Of a DNA stretch of 64,000 nt, positions 21,831 through 32,550 are shown piece after piece. This DNA is from Nectonema munidae (lineage: Eukaryota; Nematomorpha; Nectonematoida; Nectonematidae), in the NCBI GenBank assembly GCA_030549495.1, contig JAUIRK010000875.1, positions 585,501 through 649,500 of the forward strand. The letters are read 5' to 3'. The position numbers were made by a program, and so were the translations under genes. Numbering within the stretch: position 1 is the first letter of the stretch; every line of letters starts with the position of its first letter. The notes under the pieces are model-generated. The model searched no databases and was not told where the DNA came from. It saw only the letters and a program-made list of their open reading frames with translations.

Positions 21831-22461
21831 TGCCCCCCAGAAAATTTTTAAATTTTAAATGCCCTCAGAGTGCATTTCGTGAATCTTTTTTTCCTCAAAA
21901 TTATTGATATATAATGAAATAGACAATTTTAAAGTTCAATTAACGAAAAATTCAATAGAGCTGATTATTTTATTACCATGAATATAATAAATAATAATAA
22001 TCACCTTAATTTGAAGAATAATATGATTCGAATAGAACTGTTGTTAGCTACATTATGAAACTATAATTAAAACTGAAGTCGTTAAAATCTTGCTGAGATT
22101 TGTGAGACAAGTTTGTTTACATGAAATATCTCAAATGTAAAGAGAATACTAAATATTTAAAATCAATTGTAAAACAATCTAAAGTATCACAGATTAATGT
22201 TTTCACAGTTGCTTTAAATCGTATTAATTAATGCATGGCTGTCTTTCACTTATCAATAACTGAAGCTGGTTGCTGAAAATGAAATCACTTCAAAACTTTT
22301 TAAGGTCTTGCCATTTTAATGGCTAACATATCAGATAACGTAACTTTTAACTGAAGGCAATTTCTCTCTGATTGTTATTTTGATTTAATTAATTAAAATT
22401 CTCTTTCTGAATCTGCATTTGAATGGGGTAGTGATATCACTTTTAACTTAACAATTTTTAG

Positions 22462-22694
22462 AAGCTTGGAGAAACGAGTTATCCCATGGCAATCTTTAAG
22501 TATTTCTAAGTATCCACACATAATATCCATTTTAATCACGGGAGGCGTATCCTCTGTTCCAATGTGTCTACTTTGGCTTCTGTCCAAACGTGTTTTGGAA
22601 TATCAGTTTCTTCGAATGTTTGAAAATCGGCCACCTCATCCATTAATTGATTTTAGGCCTTCGGTGCTCCAAATGATAAGAGTTGCAGATATCG
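22462..22694 (+). CDS. putative exon, membrane helix plus basic tail
   Basis: An acceptor (AACAATTTTTAG, ending 22461) and a donor (ATCG then GTAATA at 22695) bound an open 77-codon frame. The product begins SLEKRVIPWQSLSISKYPHI, has a hydrophobic helix (SILITGGVSSVPMCLLWLL), then a basic segment (SKRVLEYQFLRMFENRPPHP). A helix followed by a basic amphipathic stretch resembles the TM7-helix 8 region of receptors or the last helix and tail of a transporter. The exon ends after the first base of a codon and joins in phase to 26477-26575. Family not identified. Confidence 0.5.
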
Positions 22695-23825
22695 GTAATA
22701 TCATTTTAATTAAATATATGTAAATCTTTACTTAGATTTATGTATTGAACATTTGTTCACTTAAGCGTGTCTTCATTCATTCATTCGCAAGTCGTAACTG
22801 AAATATATTTAAAAAGCAATCATCCAAGGACATAGATACGCAGTTTTTCCATGGTATATCATTCTTTACCATAACATCATTGATGGTAGTCAATATACTT
22901 TCAGCCGTACCACAATTGGTGCCGGACAGTATGCCCATATCTAAAAACTCATGTCTTACACGGCCTGCATCGAATGAAAAAACTTGACTGTGATAGGATT
23001 TATTTTCTCCTAACCTGTAAATAAATTTAGCTCTTTACATGCTAGTATACGTTAATTTTTAGTCTTTAAGAGAGGAATACAAATGAGATTTTAAGGTATA
23101 ATAATAATAATCAAATTGTATATAAATTATTTTTTAATTATTCAAAAGAAAACTGATCATAAAAATTGATTACATTAAGCAGAATTTTTTCAAGACATTT
23201 AAATAGAATATTTATGTATTTTAGTTTTTAATAACAAAACGCTTATACTGTATATTTCGTTAATCATAAAAATGATTCATCATTTCAAAAGATAAAGATC
23301 TCTGTCTATCGCCTGAAAATGCTTCCTTAACAACAAAACTTCGACTTTACAAACAAATTATCAAGTAAAGTACCTGAAGAGATCAGCTGATTTTTGTGAT
23401 TACACGCTTATATGATTCAGACAATAGTTCATCTATAAACTCTCAAGAAAAATTAGAGTTACGACATTTAAAAAAGTCAATGTTAAAATCACAAAAATAT
23501 ACTCATTGAAAATGAGTTGAGACTTCTTGATAAAGGCGAAGAACTCATTATACATATTCTATTTTATTATATCTTTCAGGTAGGAAGAAACTAAGATTGA
23601 GAAAACTTCAAAGCTACTAAAAACATCTTTACTAGCACACAAATCCAATACCAAAATAGATAAACAATTACAAGGTTTGAAAAAAAACTTATGTGAACTC
23701 AATCTCCAAATGTTAAGATGTTTGATGGATGGGTATCAATCCATAACTCTTGCAAGCATATTTTCTGCATGGTTGTGGTAAACTTTTTGGAGAAGTCATG
23801 GAGAAATTCTTTTATATAAATGTTT
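22695..23825. other. intron-like AT-rich DNA
   Basis: No exon, repeat boundary or coding motif recognised here. Confidence 0.35.
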
Positions 23826-24530
23826 TTAGTACGTAAAATTTTTACATGGTTGGATAGATAATATTTTAAAATCTTTGACAGCTGAAATCTTTTTCAGCTC
23901 ATAATTCTTTCCAGGATGAACACCTACACAATTTACACAGACAGGATTATCTTTGTTTTTGCAGTTGGAAGACATTTTCTTCATCATGCAACAAGAAGTG
24001 CCTTTTACATGAGAAACTTTCAACAGAAAGCGTAATTCAGGAGAAATACTATAAGTATTACTTTTATAATTTTTTAGAAACGGAGAATAAGACTTTCATT
24101 GAGTCGAAATTGGAATCTATAAGTTTGATATGAAAGTTTTTTTATTTATTTTTTTTTATCACAAATGAGTTTCAAACGATTCCCATCTTCAATTCAAGGT
24201 TGGGCGTGAGAAATTGTAATTTTAGGAATAAGAAAGTTGCCATCTTTGAGCTTGATTTCAGCCTCAAGTAGTGATTCTTTGTTATTTAAAACAAATTTCA
24301 CTTCATGCTATCCCATAAAAACTTATCATAAACTTTCAATGAAGATAAAAGAGCAAAAATGTAAGTTTTAACTTTTCAAAAGCTTTCATGATCAGTAGAG
24401 TTCTTAGATCTTACTAAAAGGTAGTCATTGGCTTTTTCACTTTTCTGTACACTAAAATTGCTTTTTGAAGCATCCAGGTGCTTCTCTCTGTTTTCTCCAA
24501 TTGGTGTTATGGCTTGAGCCCTTCTGTGCC
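23826..24530 (-). pseudogene. LINE ORF1 (gag-like) fragment
   Basis: The minus-strand frame at 23826-24023 carries the cysteine pattern VCVNCVGVHPGKNYELKK, close to the last zinc-knuckle plus PRE_C2HC wording (C.NC.G.HPANY..C) of Jockey-type ORF1 proteins. Weaker pieces upstream (NNKESLLEAEIKLKDGNF) fit the preceding region. Interrupted by stops. It could belong to either neighbouring LINE copy. Alternative: an unrelated zinc-finger remnant. Confidence 0.45.
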
Positions 24531-24924
24531 TTCCCCTTCCTTGGTTATATGTCTGTATGTATGTAGATAAGTGTAAAACAGATGTGTTCTTGATTAAAGC
24601 TATTAGACAAATTGATCATCATCAAGAGATAATTACAATTTGTGGATAATTGAATCAAGCATTTAATAACCTTAAATGCAATGCATATAAAGGGGATAAA
24701 TTTAAAAATTCTAAAACGTATTATGTTTCACTCATCATGACCGATCAGGTAAAAGTTGGTCATTTAAAGCCGATACTTATCATTTCTCATTAAGAACTAC
24801 TCCCTTTCAAAACATATGTTTTTGAAAAGTGATCATCTGTCTAATTTTCCAATGAGTTTTTATATAACTTAAGAAGAAATCTAATATCTGTATCTGTTGA
24901 CATTTGATCTACACATCGTTGTCT

Positions 24925-25064
24925 ACAGGGTTCATTTTTAGATTAGGTATCTTGAATAGTTCAGACTTGGTTAATCTTTTATCCAACTTTTTAATTCTGA
25001 AAATTTTATCCAACTTTTTTATCCAGACTTGCCAGTATCCAATCTTTTTAAGCACTTTTCCAGA
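24925..25064 (-). pseudogene. calcineurin B-like gene fragment
   Basis: On the minus strand this matches codons ~22-53 of the intact gene at 35218-35775: LEK.., DTGKSG-like loop, KRLTKSELFKIPNLKMNPV. The first EF-hand is disrupted by a short internal duplication that repeats KKLDK. Similarity stops abruptly on both sides, and no EF-hands 2-4 follow. It is a non-functional partial copy, recent enough that long runs of bases are identical to the parent. Confidence 0.8.
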
Positions 25065-25142
25065 GTCGTTTTTTTGTAAAATTTTGTCCCATTGAGCATG
25101 AAAATGTTAACTCGTAAGATTTAACAAAAAAAAATTGGATAG

Positions 25143-25221
25143 AAAAAATCAATAAAGACATTTTTTTGCCACTAGAAAAAGGTGTCAAAGATAAATTTGG
25201 CATATCTTTGACACCTTTTTA
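25143..25221. repeat. dispersed repeat with hairpin, copy 1
   Basis: It shares AATCAATAAAGACATTTTTT and TTTGGCATATCTTTGACACC with 32470-32550. Within it, AAAAAGGTGTCAAAGATA and TATCTTTGACACCTTTTT form an 18-bp hairpin stem. The second copy keeps only one arm intact. Confidence 0.6.
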
Positions 25222-25229
25222 TAGTAGTA

Positions 25230-26476
25230 GTAACACATCTCTTCTTACTCTTTCTGATGCTCTTGATGTTGGAAATCTTGCAGCGGTTTGCATAAACCTT
25301 TAGATTTCACACTTCATTTCTTTTGAATACATATATTTTCATCAAAATTCAGTATAAAATTACCTTATATCTCTGTTCATTCTTATTAATATTTTCATTT
25401 TATTTAAATAAAATAAATAAACTTTAGTGGCGCTACTTTACCCCTGTAAAACATACTTTCTTGCTTCTATATTTAGTCTTTCTCTTTTTTTTAGAATTGC
25501 AAAAGTATTTAATAAATTTATTTAATGCTGCTTTGATAGAGTAATCCTAATGCTATTGGAAGGAATACACCGAAATTTTTAGAAAAGATGCTTATGGCTT
25601 TAAACAGAATTTTTGATGCCTTATTCGTAAATAAGCTTATGAGTTTCATTCTATTTATATTCTTTCTATCATAGATCATCTTGTTAGATCTATTGTCTAC
25701 TAAATATTGATGAAGATATTAATCGATACAAATGGAAAAAACGATGTCTCTTGTTGTTGTTGTTAAAGCTCAAATTACGCCTGTCAATCAAAATAAGTGA
25801 GCATTTTTCCCGCTCAGAGGGTTAAAGTCTGGAAGTTTATTACACTTTCTCAGACCACAACGATGAGTGATTCTAGTACCAGCAACAGACATTGTAGCCA
25901 TCGTATGGCATTACTGGCTGCAAGAATATACTTCCATCCACTTATGCCTCAAACATCATTTAACTAAACAACGACTTTTGAATTAACTAACTGGCTCGCT
26001 AACTAAAAAAATTACTGACCAGCTATCTGAATATCTAACTAACTTTCATACTAATTATTATTATCTTATTAGCTTCAAACTAACCTGAAATTTCATATTT
26101 TATTATTATTATTTCTTCTTCTTTGGTGTTCTGTCACGCATCGCAATGTCGGTATTATATCTATTGACATTTGATTTACACATCTTTGTCTACAGTCCGC
26201 ATTGTTCCTCTCAATGGCGTATCAAAAGTTATATGCGTTGGCTGGACTTATTTTGCAATGATATGCTGAAAACTTTTGACCTATTTTTTTCCTTTTTAAC
26301 CTTTTTTGATCTAAACTTTGGAAGATTAGTCTCTCCCCCGTAAAAATGGCCCTAATTTTCTATGTATCATATATGATATATTAAAAAATGTTTAATTTTT
26401 ATAATGGTACTCGAGCAAATTTGCTCAAGATTTAAAATCCATCTTTTAAAAATGATATATTTATTTTTCTATATAG
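25230..26476. other. intron-like AT-rich DNA
   Basis: No coding segment supported. A stretch near 26161-26195 repeats the words TTGACATTTGAT and TTGTCTACAG that also precede the calcineurin fragment at 24925. Confidence 0.35.
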
Positions 26477-26575
26477 GAACGTGTTTTGCTTCCTACTTTA
26501 GTTTATGTGACGATATGTTTCAACAAGGAATCTTTCTATCACAGATACTTGGAATTGTTCTTGCTTTGGATCGGA
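26477..26575 (+). CDS. putative 33-codon exon, membrane segment
   Basis: An acceptor (TTTCTATATAG) and a perfect donor (CGGA then GTAAGT at 26576) enclose 99 bp. If 22462-22694 is the preceding exon, the phase fits and the joined frame stays open (G-TCFASYFSLCDDMFQQGIF, then LSQILGIVLALDR). The end is hydrophobic. The other forward frame is also open, so the reading depends on that join. The terminal LDR recalls a GPCR DRY motif, but the spacing to a TM2-like aspartate is too short for a class A receptor. Confidence 0.4.
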
Positions 26576-26818
26576 GTAAGTATTAGCTTTTTCAAGTTTT
26601 GTGATGAAGAAAAAGGAGCTTCCTTATTCATTGAATATGATGTTATTTTTTCTAGTGCAGCAAAAAGATATAAATCCCTTCATTATATCGCGCTTACAGA
26701 CGTTTTATTGCAATTGGGCATATTTGATAAATTTTTCTGTTTTTGGCATACTGAAAATTTGAAGCTTCTTTTTGCTTTCATTTATATCCCGCAATAGCCT
26801 GAACCAGGGTGTATCAAA

Positions 26819-27698
26819 GGTTGTAGGACATTCCTCGCCAAGGGACATTTCTCGCCATCCACATTAGGAGATGGATGAGATATAGTGATGAATTATACAT
26901 TTTTCTTTCTTTTGATCGTGCCGCTTTCACATTACCACTCGATTTCTTGCCACATGATAGTATTATTTTTCTCATCACTTTTCACTCGTTTCTTTCGCAA
27001 CTAATATTTTCCTTATCACTTCTCTCTCGTGTCTCTCGCAACTATTATTTTTCTCATCACTTCTTCTATATCTAGCGGCATCACAAACCATTCAGCAAAC
27101 ACAAATGCACAAACTCACTTTTATAAACATTTATAATTCACATTTTTAACTTGATTCTACGCAAATCATATTATTTTTAGATATACTCATAAATATTAGA
27201 TATATTTTAAGATATACTATTAAATTTATAGATTTAGTTGTAAAATATTTTTTAAATATACCTGAAAATGTTTCATGAAGGATTTAAGTATTACAAAAGA
27301 AGGGAAGATAGTGCTCAGATTGCTATTACTGCAGTAAAAGTTCTTGTTGTCCTGGTTAGAGAATATTTTTTTAAGTTTGTCTGATCTTAGTAGCTTTTGA
27401 AACTATAATCATACAATACACAAATTTTAGTTTTATAACTTTATCTGGTCTACCTTTTTCGCTATCAAATTTAGCAAATATTGGCACGTGCTCGTTCATC
27501 TTGCTAATTATTTAAAAAAAGCACAAAATGATAATAATTCATGGCTATATAAACTGCACAGAATTTTTATTTCTACAATCCATAACCGTTGTGGGAAAAA
27601 ATCTTGCCCAAGTATTCTCAAAATTTTGAAATCATAAAAAATATTTTCAAAATATCATTTTTATCTATAACTCAACAAATGTTTATTTAATAATAGAA
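26819..27698 (+). repeat. left arm of MULE inverted repeat
   Basis: This is the reverse complement of 28783-29657 along its length, with small indels. It ends inside at AACAAATGTTTATTTAATAA. Confidence 0.9.
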
Positions 27699-28183
27699 GT
27701 AATAATATAAGTAGCGCTATTAGTTTAATTATAACTCAATGAATGGTACAATTCATTTTATTAGTATGCAGCTAAAATTCAGGTACAATAAAATTGGGAT
27801 ATTTAAATGATTACGATACTGTTTATGACAAATTTTTGTAATTCTCGAGAATAAAAAAATTTCTTATAGTGTTGCTTATTGCATATTTTTTACTGAACGT
27901 TATAGAGCAAAATTTACTTTTATATTATATTCTAATTTTTTCAACATTCACTAGTTTCATTCTTTAATATGATCAACTTGAAATTAATTCAAAGAGTATA
28001 AGTAAACACAAAAAGATACAAAATACATCACCAACTAAATACGATAAATCTTTTTGTTTGCATTTGTATGATTTTACTCATGGTGATCAGATCATTTCTT
28101 TGTTTGTCCGCATAACATTGTTACTCATAACCATAAGTTTTGAACATAATCTATTCTTAATATGGTGGTAAGGCTTTGGATTT

Positions 28184-28580
28184 TTAATTAAGGTAGAATA
28201 AAACAACTTGTGTATCGTTAAGAAATGCGTGTATGGATATTATTTGGTAGAATAAAAGTGGCGCTTTTTTAAAAGTTCCATCTATATATATTTCAGAAAC
28301 ATGAGCGGTTTGAACTAAATGTTCCAATATCATTTCATGAAAAATGATTAATCTTTTGTTTTGCTCTGTAAAAGCATCCAGTTGCAAAAAAATTAAGGCG
28401 ATTTGCTGATGTATATTTTTCAGGTATATCAAAATTTAAATCCGTTGTAGGCTTTGTTCCTATTTTATTATATCTTATTTTTCTCAAGATGCTTTTTTTG
28501 AATGTATAATTTTTTCCATCTTCTTGGGTAAGATTTGTTATATTTTCCTTTCGAATAAAGTAAATTTAAAAAAGTTTTAA
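28184..28580 (-). pseudogene. MULE transposase remnant
   Basis: The minus-strand frame contains NKRLIIFHEMILEHLVQTA and EIYIDGTFKKAPLLFYQIIS, which is the start of the MULE transposase domain with its first catalytic aspartate in DGTF. The upstream part (IGTKPTTDLNFDIPEKYTSA) lies in another frame, so at least one frameshift separates them. The rest of the catalytic domain after VVLFYLN is missing. The domain identifies the element but cannot work here. Confidence 0.75.
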
Positions 28581-28782
28581 TAAATTTTTGAATACGAAAA
28601 GCACAAAATAATTTTTTTTTAAACAATATCTTCTATTTAAAAATAAATTATAAATCAATGGAAAACTGATTAAAAATATACGAAATATTCAAATTCATAT
28701 TATTTTTGCTTTATTTTATTTGAAAGAAAATTAAAAAAACTAAATGCAACTAAAACTGAAAAAACATCGCATTTATACTTAG

Positions 28783-29657
28783 TTCTATTATTAAATAAAC
28801 ATTTGTTGAGTATAGATAAAAATGATATTTTGAAAATATTTTTTATGATTTCAAAATTTTGAGAATACTTGGGCAAGATTTTTTCTCACAACGGTTATGG
28901 ATTGTAGAAATAAAAATTCTGTGCAGTTTATATAGCCATGAATTATTATCATTTTGTGCTTTTTTTTAAATAATTAGCAAGATGAACGAGCACGTGCCAA
29001 TATTTGCTAAATTTGATAGCGAAAAAGGTAGACCAGATAAAGTTATAAAACTAAAATTTGTGTATTGTATGATTATAGTTGCAAAAGCTACTAAGATCAG
29101 ACAAACTTAAAAAAATATTCTCTCACCAGGACAACAAGAACTTTTACTGCAGTAATAGCAATCTGATCACTATTTCCATTCTTTTGATACTTAAATCCTT
29201 CATGAAACATTTTCAGGTATATTTAAAAAATATTTTACAACTAAATCTATAAATTTAATAGTATGTCTTAAAATATATCTTATTTATGAGTATATCTAAA
29301 AATAATATGATTTGCGTATAATCAAGTTAAAAATGGGAATTATAAATGTTTATAAAAGTGAGTTTGTGCATTTGTGTTTGCTGAATGGTTTGTGATGCCG
29401 CTAGATATAGAAGAAGTGATGAGAAAAATAATAGTTGCGAGAGACACGAGAGAGAAGTGATAAGGAAAATATTAGTTGCGAAAGAAACGAGTGAAAAGTG
29501 ATGAGAAAAATAATACTATCATGTGGCAAGAAATCGAGTGGTAGTGTGAAAGCGGCACGATCAAAAGAAAGAAAAATGTATAATTCATCACTATATCTCA
29601 TCCATCTCCTAATGTTGATGGCGAGAAATGTCCCTTGGCGAGGAATAGCCGCTTGCC
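28783..29657 (-). repeat. right arm of MULE inverted repeat
   Basis: Mirror of 26819-27698. It ends at 29657 immediately before the target duplication GTATCAAA. Confidence 0.9.
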
Positions 29658-29665
29658 GTATCAAA

Positions 29666-31030
29666 TACTTAGTTTGGAGTCTCAAATGCAAATACCGTCT
29701 CTACCAAATTTTGAATCACAATACAGATACAAATACTTCTGCCATCAGAACCAAAATTACAAATACATTTATTATTTTGAAAATACAATTACAAAGATTT
29801 TTTCCATAAACTCAAAGATGCTATACAAATATTCTTGTCTATAAAATAAACAAATGCGATTTCTTCATGTACCCTATATGATATATATAATTTTTTGAGC
29901 AATTTCAAAAAAAATAATTTTTACAATAATCTAAGAAGGATTTCATACTAGTTCATCTAAAACTAAAAAATAAGTTTATGAAAAATTATAAATTACTTCT
30001 CTTAGCTGCCATATGTTATATTAAAGATTATGCAACAGACTTGGTTGTAAATCAACTTCAAATTGCCATATAAATATATAAATCATTTCAATCAATTCGA
30101 TATGCATAATGGTTAAAGCTGAGCTTCACTGATAAACGGAAATTCTCGCGAGTGAATTTTTTGTTGAATTTATTGATATCCTGTCCTGTATGATGTGATA
30201 CGTCATAGTCTTGTATTTATCATTAGATTTTACACAATTAACAATGTTTACAGCAAATTTGTATTTAATTACAAATTCAAATGTATTTGATCCAGCCCTT
30301 TTTCCAAATAGAGTCAATCTCGGTAACCCATACCCCCTTACTCTGGGGTAAATCTAAGGAAATGTCACACCATGCCCCTGCGCAAAAATGGGGAGAAACG
30401 CTAGAGTTTTCTATCAAAATATGATAGAAAATGGAATACAAAATATTTTGAAATAAAAGTATATATAATTTATGAATCCTTTTTATAAGTAATATAAATT
30501 TATTAAATCTCTATTTTTGTTGTATTATCCATCATAAGATGTATATTAAATATTTATAATATGATGATAATGTAAGTAAAATGTTTAAACAAACCCACAT
30601 TTTCGAAAAGTAGTGCATTTTCTTTTGTGATATGAATGTAGAAGAAAATACTGAGATAAAATGGGAAATAAGGAAAAAAATATAAAAAAGCAAGATTTGT
30701 ATTTACAAGATGAATTAGAAGAGTTTATGGAAGAATATGATGAAGAAAAAAGTTCATCAACAGAGAAAGAATTTACATTTAATAACTTAAAATAATAAAG
30801 AATTTAATCTCTACAAAGAACTCGAGAAAAAAACTGAAAATTTAGTTTATGACGATTTGTGATGGGACGATTGATCGCCATGTTTTTTAATATCGCAAAC
30901 AGATAATTTCATTTGTACCTTCTTCTTTTTATTTTTACTAGTATATTTAAAAGAGTTATCTTTAAACTTATTTTATAATTTAAATTAACTAACTTTAAAT
31001 TTCATTAGCTCGATGATCTTCCAAACACAA
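29666..31030. other. AT-rich DNA, no gene seen
   Basis: No coding signal recognised. A region near 29690-29790 is rich in AAATAC/ATACAAAT words, probably a degraded repeat. Confidence 0.4.
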
Positions 31031-31430
31031 GACGGGCGGATTTAGAAAGTGGCATTGGGGGGGGGGGGGGGTTTCAAGCATATAAATTTAAGCTTTATCA
31101 AAATTTTTAAAACAAAAAGAAGAATGAGAGCATTAAAACGATCCTCATTCATTGAACTGCGAAGTGAATTGATGTGGTAAAACTTGATGTGTTTAAATGA
31201 TAAATTTACAAAAAAAAATTGGATAATATAAAATTAATAAGTGTCACACTTAACTACGATTGAAACATGAAAAACTTTTTAGGGCGTCTCACTTTAGAGA
31301 AAGATTGAATCTAAAAAATGAGTTGCAGAAATTCCATAATATTTGAGTTCTACGAAAAGAATTAGACCAAGAAAAATTTTCAAGCAATTGGCAATGCAAT
31401 TTTAGGGGGGGGGGGACCGGTTCCGCCCAG
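31031..31430. mobile_element. hAT-like MITE, second copy
   Basis: The body matches 20665-21106 almost throughout, including AAGCTTTATCAAAATTTTTA and GAACTGCGAAGTGAATTGAT. The ends are GGGCGGATTTAGAAAG and TTCCGCCCAG. Poly-G runs lie near each end (about 31049 and 31405). The first copy's left internal segment is partly missing here. No clear target duplication. Confidence 0.6.
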
Positions 31431-31548
31431 AACAAAAAAATCAAAAGATTAAAAAATGTAGTTTTCCGCACTTGAATCAATAAAACTAATAAATATAACA
31501 TCCAAAAGCTTATTATATTTTTGTTTGTGTCTATAAATAAAAAAAGAG

Positions 31549-31688
31549 GGTGTGAGTAAGGTTGGTTAGATGCCGGGATGCGATAACTCAAGGTCTTGCG
31601 TTCAATCCCACATCATGCCCACTTTCCTCATGTTTCGATACAAGCTGCGCAATGTGCCTTGTCGTATCCTACCTTTATGTGTCTGCAT
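31549..31688 (+). repeat. tRNA-derived SINE copy
   Basis: It reads GAGTAAGGTTGGTTAGATGC, then GCGTTCAATCCCACATCATG in the B-box position, then TTCGATACAAGCTGCGCAAT and a TACCTTTATGT end. Same order and spacing as 6716-6862 and 60121-60266. Confidence 0.6.
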
Positions 31689-31699
31689 AAATAAGAAAC

Positions 31700-32469
31700 G
31701 TGTTTAATAAAAGTAGAAAGCTTTTTCCATTTTTTTCAGAAAGCTTTTAAAATTTATAATGTTTCAACTGAATCGGAAAAGTATATATATATTCTTTTAA
31801 ATAATCGAAATCGAGCAAAACTCCATTATTATTTTTAATGCTATAAAAAAGAGAAAAACAAAATCTATTGGGTAAAGTTTTTTTTCAATGTCTTTTTAAT
31901 TCATAAATATAGACTTGGCAATAAAACTCTTTTAGCTTTATTAAATCATGTACAGTTTTTTTTATAAGCAACTCCATTTTCTGAATCAGGCATCAGATTG
32001 TTATAAGGATGGAAGGTCTTTTCAGGCCTCAAGTTGCTTAGATATTTGCTTTGTATTATTTTTTATTGTTAAATAAATTTTATTAAATTGTATAAATAAT
32101 AATTAAATTAACTCAGAATGAGTCTTATTTCTTGGGAAAGGGAGAAATGGAGGCGATGTTTATAATTTCAGAAAGTTAACAATATGAGGTTTGAGGGTTC
32201 CTAAGAAAATTGCTCAATTTTTGAATAGATTTGAGGCCTGAAGGCGTAACAACTCAGTTCTTTATAAAAAAGAAGTTGTACTTTGTTTCACAGGAAGTTA
32301 CGGTTAGCCGGTAAACATATGCATGTTATTACGAAAATAAATAAAATATAATTATCTTATTTTTCCAATTATTTTGTTGATCTTATTTAACTAAATTTTG
32401 AAAGGTGAATTTTATTCTGCCCATTAAATGTGTTCCTTGTATTCTTATCAATCAAATATTTCTTATAAG
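31700..32469. other. AT-rich DNA, no gene seen
   Basis: Nothing recognised apart from the repeat that follows. Confidence 0.4.
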
Positions 32470-32550
32470 AAAAAATCAATAAAGACATTTTTTTGCCACT
32501 CAAAAATGTTTCATTAAGATTAATTTGGCATATCTTTGACACCTTTTTTT
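32470..32550. repeat. dispersed repeat, copy 2
   Basis: It shares AATCAATAAAGACATTTTTT and TTTGGCATATCTTTGACACC with 25143-25221. The hairpin's left arm has diverged. Confidence 0.55.

Larger units (their letters stand above)
26819..29657 (-). mobile_element. Mutator-like element (MULE), ~0.88-kb TIRs
   Basis: Two nearly identical reverse-complement arms (26819-27698 and 28783-29657) enclose a 1.08-kb centre. GTATCAAA flanks both ends (26811-26818 and 29658-29665), an 8-bp target duplication (9 bp with one mismatch). The end GGTTGTAGGACATTCCTCGC is followed by a second GGACATTTCTCGCC, so the terminal motif is doubled. The outermost ~20 bp of the two arms differ more than the rest. A transposase remnant lies in the centre on the minus strand. 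Arm similarity is high, so the copy is fairly young or was corrected by gene conversion. The ORFs in the arms are mirror copies of each other and not genes. Confidence 0.85.

Noticed and set aside
26477-26575. Class A GPCR with DRY-like LDR and TM2-like ADIG
   Set aside because: Only about 33 residues separate the two aspartates; class A receptors need about 50.
26875-29691. Duplicate protein frames (MRYSDELYIFLSFDR...) at 26875 and 29401
   Set aside because: They are mirror images in the two arms of the MULE inverted repeat and have no coding features.
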